Below, piece by piece: positions 16,587 through 26,811 of a stretch of 64,000 bases of DNA; the first letter of the stretch is position 1; every line of letters begins with the position of its first letter. The notes beneath the pieces are model-generated. The model ran no database searches, was not told the origin of the DNA, and saw only the letters and a list, made by a program, of their open reading frames with translations. Source of the DNA: Propionibacteriaceae bacterium (lineage in GTDB: Bacteria > Actinomycetota > Actinomycetes > Propionibacteriales > Propionibacteriaceae). Location: contig JAISTQ010000020.1 of NCBI GenBank assembly GCA_031272505.1, forward strand, positions 1-64,000. The letters run 5' to 3'. The position numbers and the translations under genes are program-made.

Positions 16587-18500
16587 TTATGTGTAGAACT
16601 CCATGACGATGGGGTCGTTTTTGACGTCTTCGGGGAGGGTGGCGGCGATGGACTGTTCGGCGTAGAGCTTCGCGTAGAGGCCGTCCAGCTTGACCAACTC
16701 GCCGTGGGTGCCGGACTCGACGATCTTTCCGGCTTCGAGCACGTAGATGCGGTCGGCGGCGGCCACGGTGGAGAGCCGGTGGGCGATGGCGACGGTGGTG
16801 CGATCCTGCGCCGCCTCGTCGAGGGCCTGTTGCACGATCCGCTCGGAGACGGTGTCGAGCGCGCTGGTGGCCTCGTCGAGCAACAGCACCTGGGCGTCCT
16901 TGAGGATCACCCGGGCAATCGCGATCCGCTGCCGTTCGCCGCCGGAGAGCCGATACCCCTGCTCGCCGACCACGGTGTCGAACCCGTCCGGGAAGCCTTC
17001 GATGGTGGTGAGGATGTTGGCCTGGCGGCAGGCTTCGCGAAGCTCGTCATCGGTGGCGTCCGGCTTCGCGTAGCGCAGGTTGGCGGCGATGGTGTCGTGG
17101 AATAAGTAGCTCTGCTGCGAGACGATCCCGATGTGCTCCACCAGCGAGGCTTGGGTGAGCGCGCGCACGTCATCCCCGGCGAAGCGCACCGCGCCGGAGC
17201 CCGCCTCGTGGAAACGGCAGAGCAGGTAGCCGATGGTGGTCTTGCCCGAGCCGGACGGCCCCACGAAGGCCACGAACTGGCCCGGCTCGATGCGGAAGGT
17301 GGCGTCGTCAATCGTGGGCGGATCCTCGGGGTCGGCGTCCGGGTAGCGGAAGCTGACGTGGTCGAACTCGATCAGCCCGATTTCCGCCTCGTCCACCGGG
17401 TGCGCGTCCGGGGCGTCGGTGATCGCCGGAGTAAGATCGAGGTACTCGAAGATGCGGGCGAACAGCGCGCCGGAGGTCTGCAAATCGAGGGCGAGCCGGA
17501 GCAGCCCCATCATCGGCATCAGCAGCCGCGACTGCACCGCGGTGAAGGCCACCAGCACCCCGGCGGTGATCCCGCCCATGCCTTGCAGGATGAACAGCCC
17601 GGCAAGCAGGTAGATCAGCGCGGGCAGCAGCGAGATGAACACTTGCACCATGGCGAAGAACCACTGGCCGGTCATCCGCTGGCGTACTTGCAACTCCACC
17701 TGGTTGGCGTTTTCCTTGGCGTAGCGGGCGGATTCGTCAGCTTGACGGCCGAAGCTCTTCGCCAGCAAAATGCCGGAGACTCCCAGCGTCTCCTGGGTGA
17801 TCGACGTCATCTCCGAGAGCGACTCCTGGGTGGCGGTCGCGATCCGGGCGCGCACCTGGCCGACGCGGCGTTGCACCAGCACCAGAATCGGCATCAGCAC
17901 CACCGCGATGCAGGTCAACTGCCAGGAGAGCAGCAGCATGGTGACGAACGAGGCGATCACCGTCACCGTGTTGCCGACCACCGACGAAACGGTGTTGGTG
18001 AGCACGTTCGCCACCCCGCCCACGTCGTTGGCGAGCCGGGATTGGATCACGCCGGTCTTGGTGCGGGTGAAAAAGGCCAACTCCATCGCCTGCAACTGGT
18101 CAAACAGTTTGACGCGCATGTCGCCCATCACCTGATTGCCGACCTTCGCCGTCAAATACGTCTGCCAGATGCCGAGCAGATTTGACGCCACCAGCAACGC
18201 CACCATCACCACCAGCAGCCACACCAACTGCTCCAGGTTGACGCCGCCCGAGGCCGGGAACAAGCCCTCGTCAAAGATCCGTTGGGTCAACAACGGCGGG
18301 TACACCGAGATCGCCGCCGTCACCAACACCAACACCACCGTGATCGCAATCGGCAGCCGATACGGTTTGAAGATCGCCGCAATCCGCTTCCCCAGATTCG
18401 GAATCTTCGGCGACTCCGCATTTATCTGCCGCTGCACCTCATCATCGCGCGCCCCCACCCGCGCCCCGCGGCCACCCCCGCCCATTCCCGGCATCGTCAT
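16587..18500 (-). CDS. ABC exporter, fused permease-ATPase (MsbA/LmrA type)
   Basis: Half-transporter exporter that dimerises in the membrane. The 637-residue protein has a Gly/Arg-rich start, a six-helix membrane domain (about residues 40-340) and a C-terminal ATPase with Walker A GPSGSGKTT, signature LSGGERQRIAIARV, Walker B VLLLDEATSAL and H-loop AHRLSTV. Substrate is unknown; lipids, peptides or drugs are all possible. A TAAAAT box six bases before the ATG suggests a leaderless transcript. It stands alone, 73 bases upstream of the VWA gene on the same strand. Confidence 0.9.
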   Translation of the reverse strand: MTMPGMGGGGRGARVGARDDEVQRQINAESPKIPNLGKRIAAIFKPYRLPIAITVVLVLVTAAISVYPPLLTQRIFDEGLFPASGGVNLEQLVWLLVVMVALLVASNLLGIWQTYLTAKVGNQVMGDMRVKLFDQLQAMELAFFTRTKTGVIQSRLANDVGGVANVLTNTVSSVVGNTVTVIASFVTMLLLSWQLTCIAVVLMPILVLVQRRVGQVRARIATATQESLSEMTSITQETLGVSGILLAKSFGRQADESARYAKENANQVELQVRQRMTGQWFFAMVQVFISLLPALIYLLAGLFILQGMGGITAGVLVAFTAVQSRLLMPMMGLLRLALDLQTSGALFARIFEYLDLTPAITDAPDAHPVDEAEIGLIEFDHVSFRYPDADPEDPPTIDDATFRIEPGQFVAFVGPSGSGKTTIGYLLCRFHEAGSGAVRFAGDDVRALTQASLVEHIGIVSQQSYLFHDTIAANLRYAKPDATDDELREACRQANILTTIEGFPDGFDTVVGEQGYRLSGGERQRIAIARVILKDAQVLLLDEATSALDTVSERIVQQALDEAAQDRTTVAIAHRLSTVAAADRIYVLEAGKIVESGTHGELVKLDGLYAKLYAEQSIAATLPEDVKNDPIVMEFYT

Positions 18501-18630
18501 GCCTTTATTTTAGGCGGAATCGGTCCTCGCTTCGCTCGGGCTCAGTGTGTTCGTCGGAGTGCCTTCGGCTCCTCCTCACTCTCTTCATCCGCCCGACACC
18601 CTCACCTCCCGCACCCCTGTGGGAACCCTA

Positions 18631-18775
18631 AACTACTCAATAGATTGCAAAATTGGCCCTCTTGGAAAACGATTGAGTAGTTTCAGGCCGAAAAACGGCC
18701 GTTTTAGGGGTTTTCAAGGGAAAAATCACTCAATCGTTTTGAAAACAGGCGTTTTCGGTCATCCATTGAGTAGTT
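18631..18775. repeat. Dispersed palindromic repeat R1, copy B (145 bp)
   Basis: Second copy of the element at 4368-4512, in the same orientation and of identical length. Here the terminal inverted repeats are perfect: AACTACTCAAT at the left end and ATTGAGTAGTT at the right end. Internal inverted copies AACGATTGAGTAGTT and AATCACTCAATCGTT and the central GGCCG-AAAAA-CGGCC hairpin are kept, while loops between them vary, as expected when structure is what is conserved. Confidence 0.82.
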
Positions 18776-19036
18776 CTCGCGCTGCGACTCCGCCCAGGTC
18801 GGGCTCTTCTTCCGGTGGCTGCTCTTGGGGGTTGGCTCTTCGACGGGATCAAAAGCCGATCCGCCGGCATGGCCGTCGGACCGACTCTTCCCGAAACTGG
18901 TCAGGTTCGGTGGCCCAACGTTGAATGGCCGGGCTGATAGAGCAAGCGCTAGTTCAGCGGCGGGTACGGGTTGGTGGCTGGGTACCACAACCCCGTAATT
19001 GATGATTTCCATTAAACAAAGCAGCAAACGTAACCA

Positions 19037-19078
19037 CGAGCACAGAGGGTTGTGGGAGGTGGGCCAACAGGCGGGTGG
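19037..19078. repeat. Dispersed repeat R2, copy A (42 bp)
   Basis: Matches 46087-46128 at 41 of 42 positions, same orientation (begins CGAGCACAG, contains GTGGGAGGTGGGCC). It is immediately followed by a GGGCGG-TGG-CCGCCC hairpin that the other copy lacks. Confidence 0.75.
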
Positions 19079-19321
19079 GCGGTGGCCGCCCGCAAAGGCA
19101 AGTGGCAGGGTGACCACAAGGGGAACGCGCCCCGACTCCTCGTCCAACGCGGACCTTTAGCAGGCCATGGGAAGATGGTTGGCCCGCGAGTATTCGCAGC
19201 CCGGTTGAAGAGGGATGTAGAGCAAGGAGTCTGGGATGAGGAACGCGGGAGCGAGGCGAAAGCCGAGCGACCACGGAGGCGGAGCCAGCGCGAAGCGAAG
19301 ACCGATGCGCGGGAGAGTCGT

Positions 19322-19327
19322 TAGACT
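19322..19327 (+). promoter_or_regulatory. Leaderless -10 box for chorismate mutase
   Basis: TAGACT exactly six bases before the ATG at 19334, with no Shine-Dalgarno sequence between them. A clear -35 is not seen. Confidence 0.55.
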
Positions 19328-19333
19328 GGGGGT

Positions 19334-21152
<1,819 letters not shown>

Positions 21153-21178
21153 CCGCGGCGTCAAGACGAGGGAGAGAA

Positions 21179-22285
21179 ATGATAGAAATCGGTCGCAGCA
21201 AGCGTGCCCTGCCGGTTTTCGGGTTTGACGACATCGCAATCGTCCCCAGCCGTCGCACCCGTGGCATCGAAGAGGTGAACCTGGCGTGGAAGCTGGACGC
21301 TTTGACGTTCGACTTCCCGATGATCGCCGCCCCGATGGATTCCACCATGTCTCCGCAGACGGTGGTGGCCTTCGGCAAGCTGGGCGGCCTGGGCGTACTG
21401 AACTTAGAAGGGCTCTGGACGCGCTACTCCGATCCGGAGCCATTGCTGGAGCAGTTGGCGCAGCTTGACGATTCGGTGGAGGCCACCAAATTCATGCAGT
21501 TGATCTACGCGGAGCCGGTGAAGGCCGAGCTGATCGAGGCGCGGCTGGACGAGATCCGGGCGGCGGGCGTGCCGGTGGCCGGTTCGCTCTCGCCGATGAA
21601 CTGCGTGGAGTTCGGCTCGGTGGTGGAACGCGCCGGGGTGGATTTCTTCGTGATCCGGGGCTCCATCGTCTCCGCCGAGCACGTCTCCACCGTCTTCGAG
21701 CCGCTGAACCTCAAAGAATTCATCTACAACCTGGACGTGCCGGTGATCGTGGGCGGCTGCGCCTCCTACCAGAACGCGCTGCACCTGATGCGCACCGGGG
21801 CGGCCGGGGTGCTGGTCGGTTTCGGCGGCGGTTCTTCGTCACGGGCGCACAGCGTGCTCGGCATCGAGGTGCCGATGGCTTCGGCGCTGGCCGATGTGGC
21901 CGAGGCGCGGCGCGACTATCTGGACGAATCCGGCGGCCGATACGTCAACGTGATCGCGGACGGCGGCCTGGGCACCTCCGGCGACATCGCGAAGGCAATC
22001 GCCCTGGGCGCGGACGCGGTGATGATCGGTTCGCCGTTGGCGCACGCGGCGGACGCGCCGGGCAAGGGCTGGCATTGGGGCGCGGAGGCTTGGAATCCGA
22101 CGCTGCCGCGCGGCGAGCGGGTGCGTTTCGAGCAGCTCGGCACCATCGAGGAGATCATGCTCGGCCCGTCCGTCACCCCCGAAGGCACCATGAATCTGGT
22201 GGGCGCGTTGCGCAAAGCCTTGGCCTCGACGGGCTATTCCGATCCGAAGGAGTTCCAGCGGGTGGAAGTCGTCGTCCACCCGTAA
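21179..22285 (+). CDS. guaB3: GuaB3 family IMP dehydrogenase-related protein
   Basis: Paralogue of IMPDH found across actinobacteria. The 368-residue protein is a TIM barrel without the CBS pair, starting EIGRSKRALPVFGFDDIAIVPS, which is diagnostic of the GuaB3 family. The catalytic-loop Cys of IMPDH is not conserved: the equivalent stretch reads GGGSSSRAHSVLGIEVP. Work on GuaB3 in other bacteria suggests a GMP-reductase-like or purine salvage role, but the activity here cannot be read from sequence. It lies 26 bases behind guaB with a GAGGGAGAG ribosome site. Confidence 0.9.
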   Translation: MIEIGRSKRALPVFGFDDIAIVPSRRTRGIEEVNLAWKLDALTFDFPMIAAPMDSTMSPQTVVAFGKLGGLGVLNLEGLWTRYSDPEPLLEQLAQLDDSVEATKFMQLIYAEPVKAELIEARLDEIRAAGVPVAGSLSPMNCVEFGSVVERAGVDFFVIRGSIVSAEHVSTVFEPLNLKEFIYNLDVPVIVGGCASYQNALHLMRTGAAGVLVGFGGGSSSRAHSVLGIEVPMASALADVAEARRDYLDESGGRYVNVIADGGLGTSGDIAKAIALGADAVMIGSPLAHAADAPGKGWHWGAEAWNPTLPRGERVRFEQLGTIEEIMLGPSVTPEGTMNLVGALRKALASTGYSDPKEFQRVEVVVHP

Positions 22286-22297
22286 CTAAGAGTTGAT

Positions 22298-22945
22298 CTA
22301 CCAGCCGCGCAGCTTCCATTCGTCCAAATGCGGACGCTCCACCCCCAAAGTGGTGGCCGCCCCATGGCCGGGCAGCACGATGGTGTTGTCCGGGTATTCG
22401 TTGAAGAGCTTGGTGACCACATCCGTGAACAGGCTCAGGAACCGCGATTGCACATGGTCGGTGTTGCCCACCCCGCCGGGGAAGAGGCTGTCGCCGGTGA
22501 AGAGCAACGTCGGGTAGCCCATCTCCTCATACACCAGGGCGATCGATCCGGCGGTATGGCCGACCAACGAAACCACTTTCAGGCTGATCCCGTTGACGCC
22601 GACGGTATCGCCGTCATATACCTCGTCGGTGGGCACCCCTTGGGCGGCCGCGATCCGGGGGGCATCCCCGCCGGCCACCGACCGCGCCCCGGTGGAGACC
22701 ACCAGCGGACCCAAGGCCCGCACATGATCGAAGTGTTCGTGGGTGGTGATCACCAGCTTCAACTGCGCCATGCCCGTCAAGGAAACTTCGCGCAGCAACG
22801 TCTCGATCTGGCCGAGGTCGTCCGCGGCGTCGATCACGATCTGCTCGCCGCTGTTGCGCGAACTCAACACGTAGACGTTGTTGTCCATCCCGGACACACT
22901 GACCTGCCCAACCACCACATTGGGGCTTTCAAACACTATCGCCAT
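22298..22945 (-). CDS. MBL-fold metallo-hydrolase (glyoxalase II-like)
   Basis: Binuclear-metal hydrolase of the metallo-beta-lactamase fold. The 215-residue protein carries the HxHxDH ligands in TTHEHFDHVRAL, a second His in LVGHTAGSIAL, an Asp in LFTGDSLFPGGVG and a final His in VLPGHGAATT. Size and motif spacing fit the hydroxyacylglutathione hydrolase-like subgroup, which in glutathione-free actinobacteria may act on mycothiol or bacillithiol thioesters; that is inference. A TAAAGT box (22952-22957) six bases before the ATG suggests a leaderless transcript. Confidence 0.85.
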   Translation of the reverse strand: MAIVFESPNVVVGQVSVSGMDNNVYVLSSRNSGEQIVIDAADDLGQIETLLREVSLTGMAQLKLVITTHEHFDHVRALGPLVVSTGARSVAGGDAPRIAAAQGVPTDEVYDGDTVGVNGISLKVVSLVGHTAGSIALVYEEMGYPTLLFTGDSLFPGGVGNTDHVQSRFLSLFTDVVTKLFNEYPDNTIVLPGHGAATTLGVERPHLDEWKLRGW

Positions 22946-22951
22946 GAACCT

Positions 22952-22989
22952 ACTTTATCCGTTCGCTTGCTCACTAGGCGGCTTAGAAT
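22952..22989. promoter_or_regulatory. Divergent leaderless promoters for MBL hydrolase and sensor kinase
   Basis: Minus strand TAAAGT (22952-22957) sits six bases before the hydrolase ATG; plus strand TAGAAT (22984-22989) sits exactly six bases before the kinase GTG at 22996. Confidence 0.55.
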
Positions 22990-22995
22990 GAGAAG

Positions 22996-23784
22996 GTGGA
23001 CGTTGGCACCTGGCTGGTTGTCGTCACCAGCGCGCTGCTGGTCATCTCCTATGCGGTGATGGTGCTGCTGATCCTGCGGGCGCGCAAGTCGCGCGACCAG
23101 GCGCAGGCGGATCGCAGCTCGGCCTTGAACGCCGAACGCGAGCAGATCGCCTCCATGGCGGTGGCCGCCGAACGGAACCGGATCGTGCGCGAGATGCATG
23201 ACGTGATCGCCCACTCGCTGGCCATCATGATCGCCCAGGCGGACGGCGGCGCCTATGCCGCCAACGATTCGGACGCCGCCCAGCGGGCGTTCACGAACAT
23301 CGCGGAGACCGGGCGCGGGGCGCTGTCCGACACCCGGCGGATTCTGGGGCTGCTGCGCAATCCGGACGCGGACGTGGAGCTGTCCCCCACCCCCGACGAG
23401 GCGGGCATCGACGAGCTGGTCCAGCGGACGGAGGAGTCCGGCCAGCCGATCTCGTTGATCCGGGTGGGCGAGCCGGTGAGCCTGCCTTCGGCGTCATCCT
23501 TGGCGCTCTACCGGATCTGCCAGGAGGCGATCACGAATGTGATGAAGCACGCGCCGGGCACGCTCTGCGTGGTCACCGAGAACTGGAAGACGGACGCGGT
23601 GGTGCTCACCGTGACGAACGACGCGGTGGACGCGCAGCCGCCGGGAGGCACGGGGCAGGGCCTGATCGGGATGCGCGAGCGCGCCGAGATCGTCGGCGGG
23701 TCCTTCTCGGCCGGGCCGATTGAGGACGGTTGGCGGGTGCGGGCCGTCATCCCCTATGCGACTTTGGAGGATCTGGATGGCTGA
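22996..23784 (+). CDS. Sensor histidine kinase, NarL/LuxR-partner type (HisKA_3)
   Basis: Membrane-anchored kinase of a two-component system. The 262-residue protein has one N-terminal hydrophobic helix and almost no extracellular part, so it likely senses a membrane or intracellular signal. The phospho-acceptor lies in REMHDVIAHSLAIMI, and the ATPase domain ends with GTGQGLIGMRERAEIVGGS. The GTG at 22996 is supported by a TAGAAT box six bases upstream. Its stop overlaps the response regulator start by eight bases. The signal is unknown; the convergent ABC-2 transporter is a possible target. Confidence 0.9.
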   Translation: MDVGTWLVVVTSALLVISYAVMVLLILRARKSRDQAQADRSSALNAEREQIASMAVAAERNRIVREMHDVIAHSLAIMIAQADGGAYAANDSDAAQRAFTNIAETGRGALSDTRRILGLLRNPDADVELSPTPDEAGIDELVQRTEESGQPISLIRVGEPVSLPSASSLALYRICQEAITNVMKHAPGTLCVVTENWKTDAVVLTVTNDAVDAQPPGGTGQGLIGMRERAEIVGGSFSAGPIEDGWRVRAVIPYATLEDLDG

Positions 23785-24448
23785 GGTGATCAGAGTCGTC
23801 TTGGTGGACGATCAGGAGTTGGTGCGGGCCGGGCTGGCGATGGTGATCAACTCGCAGCCCGATCTGGAGGTGGTGGGCCAGGCCGGTGACGGCGAGGCGG
23901 CGGTAAAGCTGCTCGCCCAACTCTCCCCCACCGCGGACGTGGTGCTGATGGACGTGCGGATGCCGCAACTGGACGGCATCGAGGCCACCCGGCGCATCTT
24001 GGCCTGGGCCGACGCCCTGGGCAAGCCCGCCCCCAAGATCGTGATGTTGACGACCTACGACCTCGACGAGTATCTGCTCAGCGCGATCAAGGCCGGGGCT
24101 TCCGGCTTCTTGTTGAAGAACGCCCCGCCGCAATCGCTGCTGGAGGCGATTCGCACGGTGCATTCGGGAGATTCGGTAATCGCCCCCTCGGCCACCAAGC
24201 GGCTGCTGGAGCATGTAGCTGCCGGGCGGGCCATCGAGACCGCTCCCGATCCGGCTTTGGCGGAGCTTTCGGAGCGGGAGACGGAGGTGCTGCGGCTGAT
24301 CGCCAAAGGCTATTCGAACCAGGAGATCTCGGCCGCGTTGTATTTGGGCGAGACCACCGTCAAGACCCATGTCCGTCACATCCTCACCAAACTGGGGGTG
24401 CGGGATCGGGTCCAGGCGGTGGTCTTCGCGTTTGAGCACGGGCTTTAA
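23777..24448 (+). CDS. Response regulator, NarL/FixJ family
   Basis: DNA-binding partner of the upstream kinase. From the ATG at 23777 the 223-residue protein has a receiver domain with the acidic pocket VDDQ, phospho-acceptor Asp in VLMDVRMPQLDG and Lys in LLKNAPPQ, then a LuxR-type helix-turn-helix (LSERETEVLRLIAKGYSNQE to VKTHVRHILTKLG). An upstream in-frame reading only duplicates kinase sequence. It overlaps the ABC-2 permease gene by four bases at the convergent 3-prime ends. Confidence 0.92.
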   Translation: MAEVIRVVLVDDQELVRAGLAMVINSQPDLEVVGQAGDGEAAVKLLAQLSPTADVVLMDVRMPQLDGIEATRRILAWADALGKPAPKIVMLTTYDLDEYLLSAIKAGASGFLLKNAPPQSLLEAIRTVHSGDSVIAPSATKRLLEHVAAGRAIETAPDPALAELSERETEVLRLIAKGYSNQEISAALYLGETTVKTHVRHILTKLGVRDRVQAVVFAFEHGL

Positions 24449-25710
24449 GCCACGCGCGTCCCCTTTGCCAGCGTCCGGTAGGGCACTTTGAGGCGCCGCA
24501 CGGCGATCCAGAAGAAGAAGGCGCCGAGCAGGATATTCGAGGCCAGGCCCCAATACCAGACGTCGCCGCCTTTCATGCCTTGAGCGCGAGTGGGCTGCAC
24601 CGGGCTGACGTAGTCGACGGGCTGGCCGGTGGCCGTCTCCACCCGTTGCTCACCGGTGTCGATGTCGGTGATCACCTGGTAGCCGGCGGTCTCGTAGAGC
24701 CAGATGCAATCGTCCCGCTGCGGAGGGGTGGCTTGCCGGGACCCAGCCACCGCGACCCGGATCGCCGCCAGCAGGTCGCCGGAGTAAGCCACGTAGGTAT
24801 TCATGGTGTCCGAGACATTCGGAGGCAGCGGCGCGGCGTCGGCGACGATCACGAACGGATTCGGCACCACCATCCACCAGATTTTGTCGGTGTGGTAGGT
24901 GTAGGTGTCCGTCTCGGTGTACCAGGCGCACTTGTCGATCGGCGGCTCCATCGCCGGATTGGTGACCGTGTAGCCTTCGGAATCGATGTCGAAGTAGTAC
25001 TCGTCGAGCTTCTCATAGTAGGCATCCATGTCTTCCCGGCTCAGCCCGTAGACCTGCTGGGTGCCGTGCGGATTGATCACCAGCGAGACGCTCAGCGCTT
25101 CCACCACCAAGGTGATGATGGAGAGGAAGACCACCGTCAGGTACGTCATCACCGCCGAACCCGCCGGGCGGGAAAGCAGCGCCGACCAGCCCAAGCCCAC
25201 CGCGCAGATGACGGCGATCTCGGCGAAGACCACCAGGAAGCAGACCAGCACCTGCCAGAACGAGATGTTGCCCAGCACCATCGACCAGGCGATGAACGGG
25301 ATGACGGTGATCAAGAAGGCCAACGCCGTTAGCCAGGCGGCGGCTAGTTTGCCCAAGGCGATCTCCATCGCGCTCAGCCGGGTGGCCTGCAATGTGGCCA
25401 GGGTGCCCTGGTTGCGATCTCCGTTGATGGAGGTGGCGGTGAAGGTGGGGGCGATCACCAAGCCCATGCCGAGCACGAACAGCGTGATCAGCCCGAAGGC
25501 CAGCGGCCCGGTGCCGAACTTGGACATCTCGTCCGGCATGTCGAAGCGGCGCAGCCCGCCGACGACGGTGATCACCAGCGTCGTCATCGCCCCGATCACC
25601 ACGAACCAGCAGATCAACGCGATCAGCCAGCGACGCGAGCGCACCCGTTGGCGCAATTCCAATGCGGTGACGGTCCGCAGACCGTGCCACGATAATGACC
25701 AGGTTTTCAT
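24445..25710 (-). CDS. ABC-2 type transporter permease
   Basis: Membrane subunit of an ABC-2 transporter working with the ATPase encoded just upstream on the same strand. The 421-residue protein has a cytoplasmic start (ELRQRVRSRRWL), five or more hydrophobic helices in the first half and a last helix near residue 400. Between them lies a large hydrophilic stretch of about 170 residues rich in Asp, Tyr and Cys (residues about 215-385), probably extracellular. Substrate is unknown. The ATG overlaps the ATPase stop by four bases. Confidence 0.82.
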   Translation of the reverse strand: MKTWSLSWHGLRTVTALELRQRVRSRRWLIALICWFVVIGAMTTLVITVVGGLRRFDMPDEMSKFGTGPLAFGLITLFVLGMGLVIAPTFTATSINGDRNQGTLATLQATRLSAMEIALGKLAAAWLTALAFLITVIPFIAWSMVLGNISFWQVLVCFLVVFAEIAVICAVGLGWSALLSRPAGSAVMTYLTVVFLSIITLVVEALSVSLVINPHGTQQVYGLSREDMDAYYEKLDEYYFDIDSEGYTVTNPAMEPPIDKCAWYTETDTYTYHTDKIWWMVVPNPFVIVADAAPLPPNVSDTMNTYVAYSGDLLAAIRVAVAGSRQATPPQRDDCIWLYETAGYQVITDIDTGEQRVETATGQPVDYVSPVQPTRAQGMKGGDVWYWGLASNILLGAFFFWIAVRRLKVPYRTLAKGTRVA

Positions 25711-26678
25711 GCTCGCTCCTCATTCAATGCCAAATACGCTTCCTCCAACCGCCCGGAGACCGGAGCGACGGTATGCAGCGGCACGCTTGCGGCCACCGCT
25801 GCCTTGATGAGCTGGATCGCGGAATCGTATCCAGCCAGTTGCACAACCACCTCTGAACCGCCTGGGCCAGCAGTGAATGGGATGTCGGAGTGTTCGAGGA
25901 ACACCCGCAGGGAGACCGGGTCGAGGGCGTCCAACCGCCAACCGCGTTCGGCGCTGGTGGGCGTCTGCACGCGATTCACGTCGACCGTCCGGCCTTGGGA
26001 GAGGAAGACGGCGGTGTCGTAGACTTCCTCCAGCTCGGAGAGCACGTGCGAGGAAACCAACACCGTCTTGCCCTCTTGGGCGAGCTGCCGCAGAATCTGC
26101 CGCAACTCGATGCGGGAGCGCGGATCCAGCCCGGAGGCCGGCTCGTCGAGCAGCAGCACCTGCGGATCATGGACGAGCGCGCGGGCCAAGCCGAGCCGCT
26201 GCTTCTGCCCGCGGGAGAGCACCCGGGCCGGCTGGTTCGTGAACTCGCTCAGATACAGGTACTTGAGCAGATCGTGGGCCCGCGACTTCGCCTGCTCTTG
26301 GTTCAGGCCGTAGGCCTTGCCAAAAGTGGTGAGGATTTCGCGGCAGGTGAGCGCGTCCCAGGTGCCGAAGACGTCAGGCATCCAGCCCACCGCCGAGCGC
26401 ACCTCGCGGTTTTCGTTCACCACATCATGGCCGGCCACTTCGGCAGCACCGGAGTCCGGTTCGAGTAGCCCGGCAAGGATCAGCAACAGCGTGGTCTTGC
26501 CGGAGCCATTGGGGCCGATGAGTGCGGTGACCGCGCCCTGGGGAGCGGAAAACGTCACACCATCGACCGCGCGCACAGCGCCGAAGTAGCGGCGCAACCC
26601 CGAGGCTTTGATGCCCGGGGTGGCAGACGAGTCCAGAATCACCTGTGGACCCGGCTGCGTAGTGTTGTTATCGGTCAT
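25707..26678 (-). CDS. ABC transporter ATP-binding protein (CcmA-like, ABC-2 partner)
   Basis: ATPase for the downstream ABC-2 permease. The 323-residue protein has Walker A GPNGSGKTT, a modified signature LSRGQKQRLGLARAL, Walker B VLLLDEPASGL and a long C-terminal domain of about 90 residues usual in this subfamily. A TAGGGT box (26685-26690, minus strand) exactly six bases before the ATG suggests leaderless transcription. It is divergent from the SorC regulator, which could be its regulator or neighbour only. Confidence 0.9.
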   Translation of the reverse strand: MTDNNTTQPGPQVILDSSATPGIKASGLRRYFGAVRAVDGVTFSAPQGAVTALIGPNGSGKTTLLLILAGLLEPDSGAAEVAGHDVVNENREVRSAVGWMPDVFGTWDALTCREILTTFGKAYGLNQEQAKSRAHDLLKYLYLSEFTNQPARVLSRGQKQRLGLARALVHDPQVLLLDEPASGLDPRSRIELRQILRQLAQEGKTVLVSSHVLSELEEVYDTAVFLSQGRTVDVNRVQTPTSAERGWRLDALDPVSLRVFLEHSDIPFTAGPGGSEVVVQLAGYDSAIQLIKAAVAASVPLHTVAPVSGRLEEAYLALNEERA

Positions 26679-26684
26679 GTGTCC

Positions 26685-26690
26685 ACCCTA
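26685..26690 (-). promoter_or_regulatory. Leaderless -10 box for the ABC-2 operon
   Basis: TAGGGT on the minus strand, six bases before the ATG at 26678. Confidence 0.5.
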
Positions 26691-26757
26691 AGCGGGCGGC
26701 GGCGCGGAAAGCATCGGCCTCGAAGTCGCTTCGCATCCTCCTTTCGGATGATATTGT

Positions 26758-26776
26758 CAGCACCAGCAAAGAGTGC
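26758..26776. promoter_or_regulatory. Inverted repeat upstream of the SorC regulator, candidate operator
   Basis: AGCAC (26758-26762), nine bases, GTGCT (26772-26776). It lies about 36 bases before the regulator start in the divergent interval, a normal place for an autoregulatory site. The arms are short, so it may be chance. Confidence 0.35.
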
Positions 26777-26811
26777 TAGCGACCTATTTCCATGCCTGGG
26801 CGGGAGGGCAA

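Larger units (their letters stand above)
18501..19333. other. 833-base gene-free region with repeats R1 and R2
   Basis: No gene is supported. It begins with the promoter of the ABC exporter (TAAAAT at 18507-18512, minus strand, six bases before the ATG), then R1 copy B (18631-18775), unassigned sequence, R2 copy A (19037-19078), a GGGCGG-TGG-CCGCCC hairpin at 19077-19091, and ends with the chorismate mutase promoter. Short frames in it have no family similarity I recognise. Confidence 0.7.
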
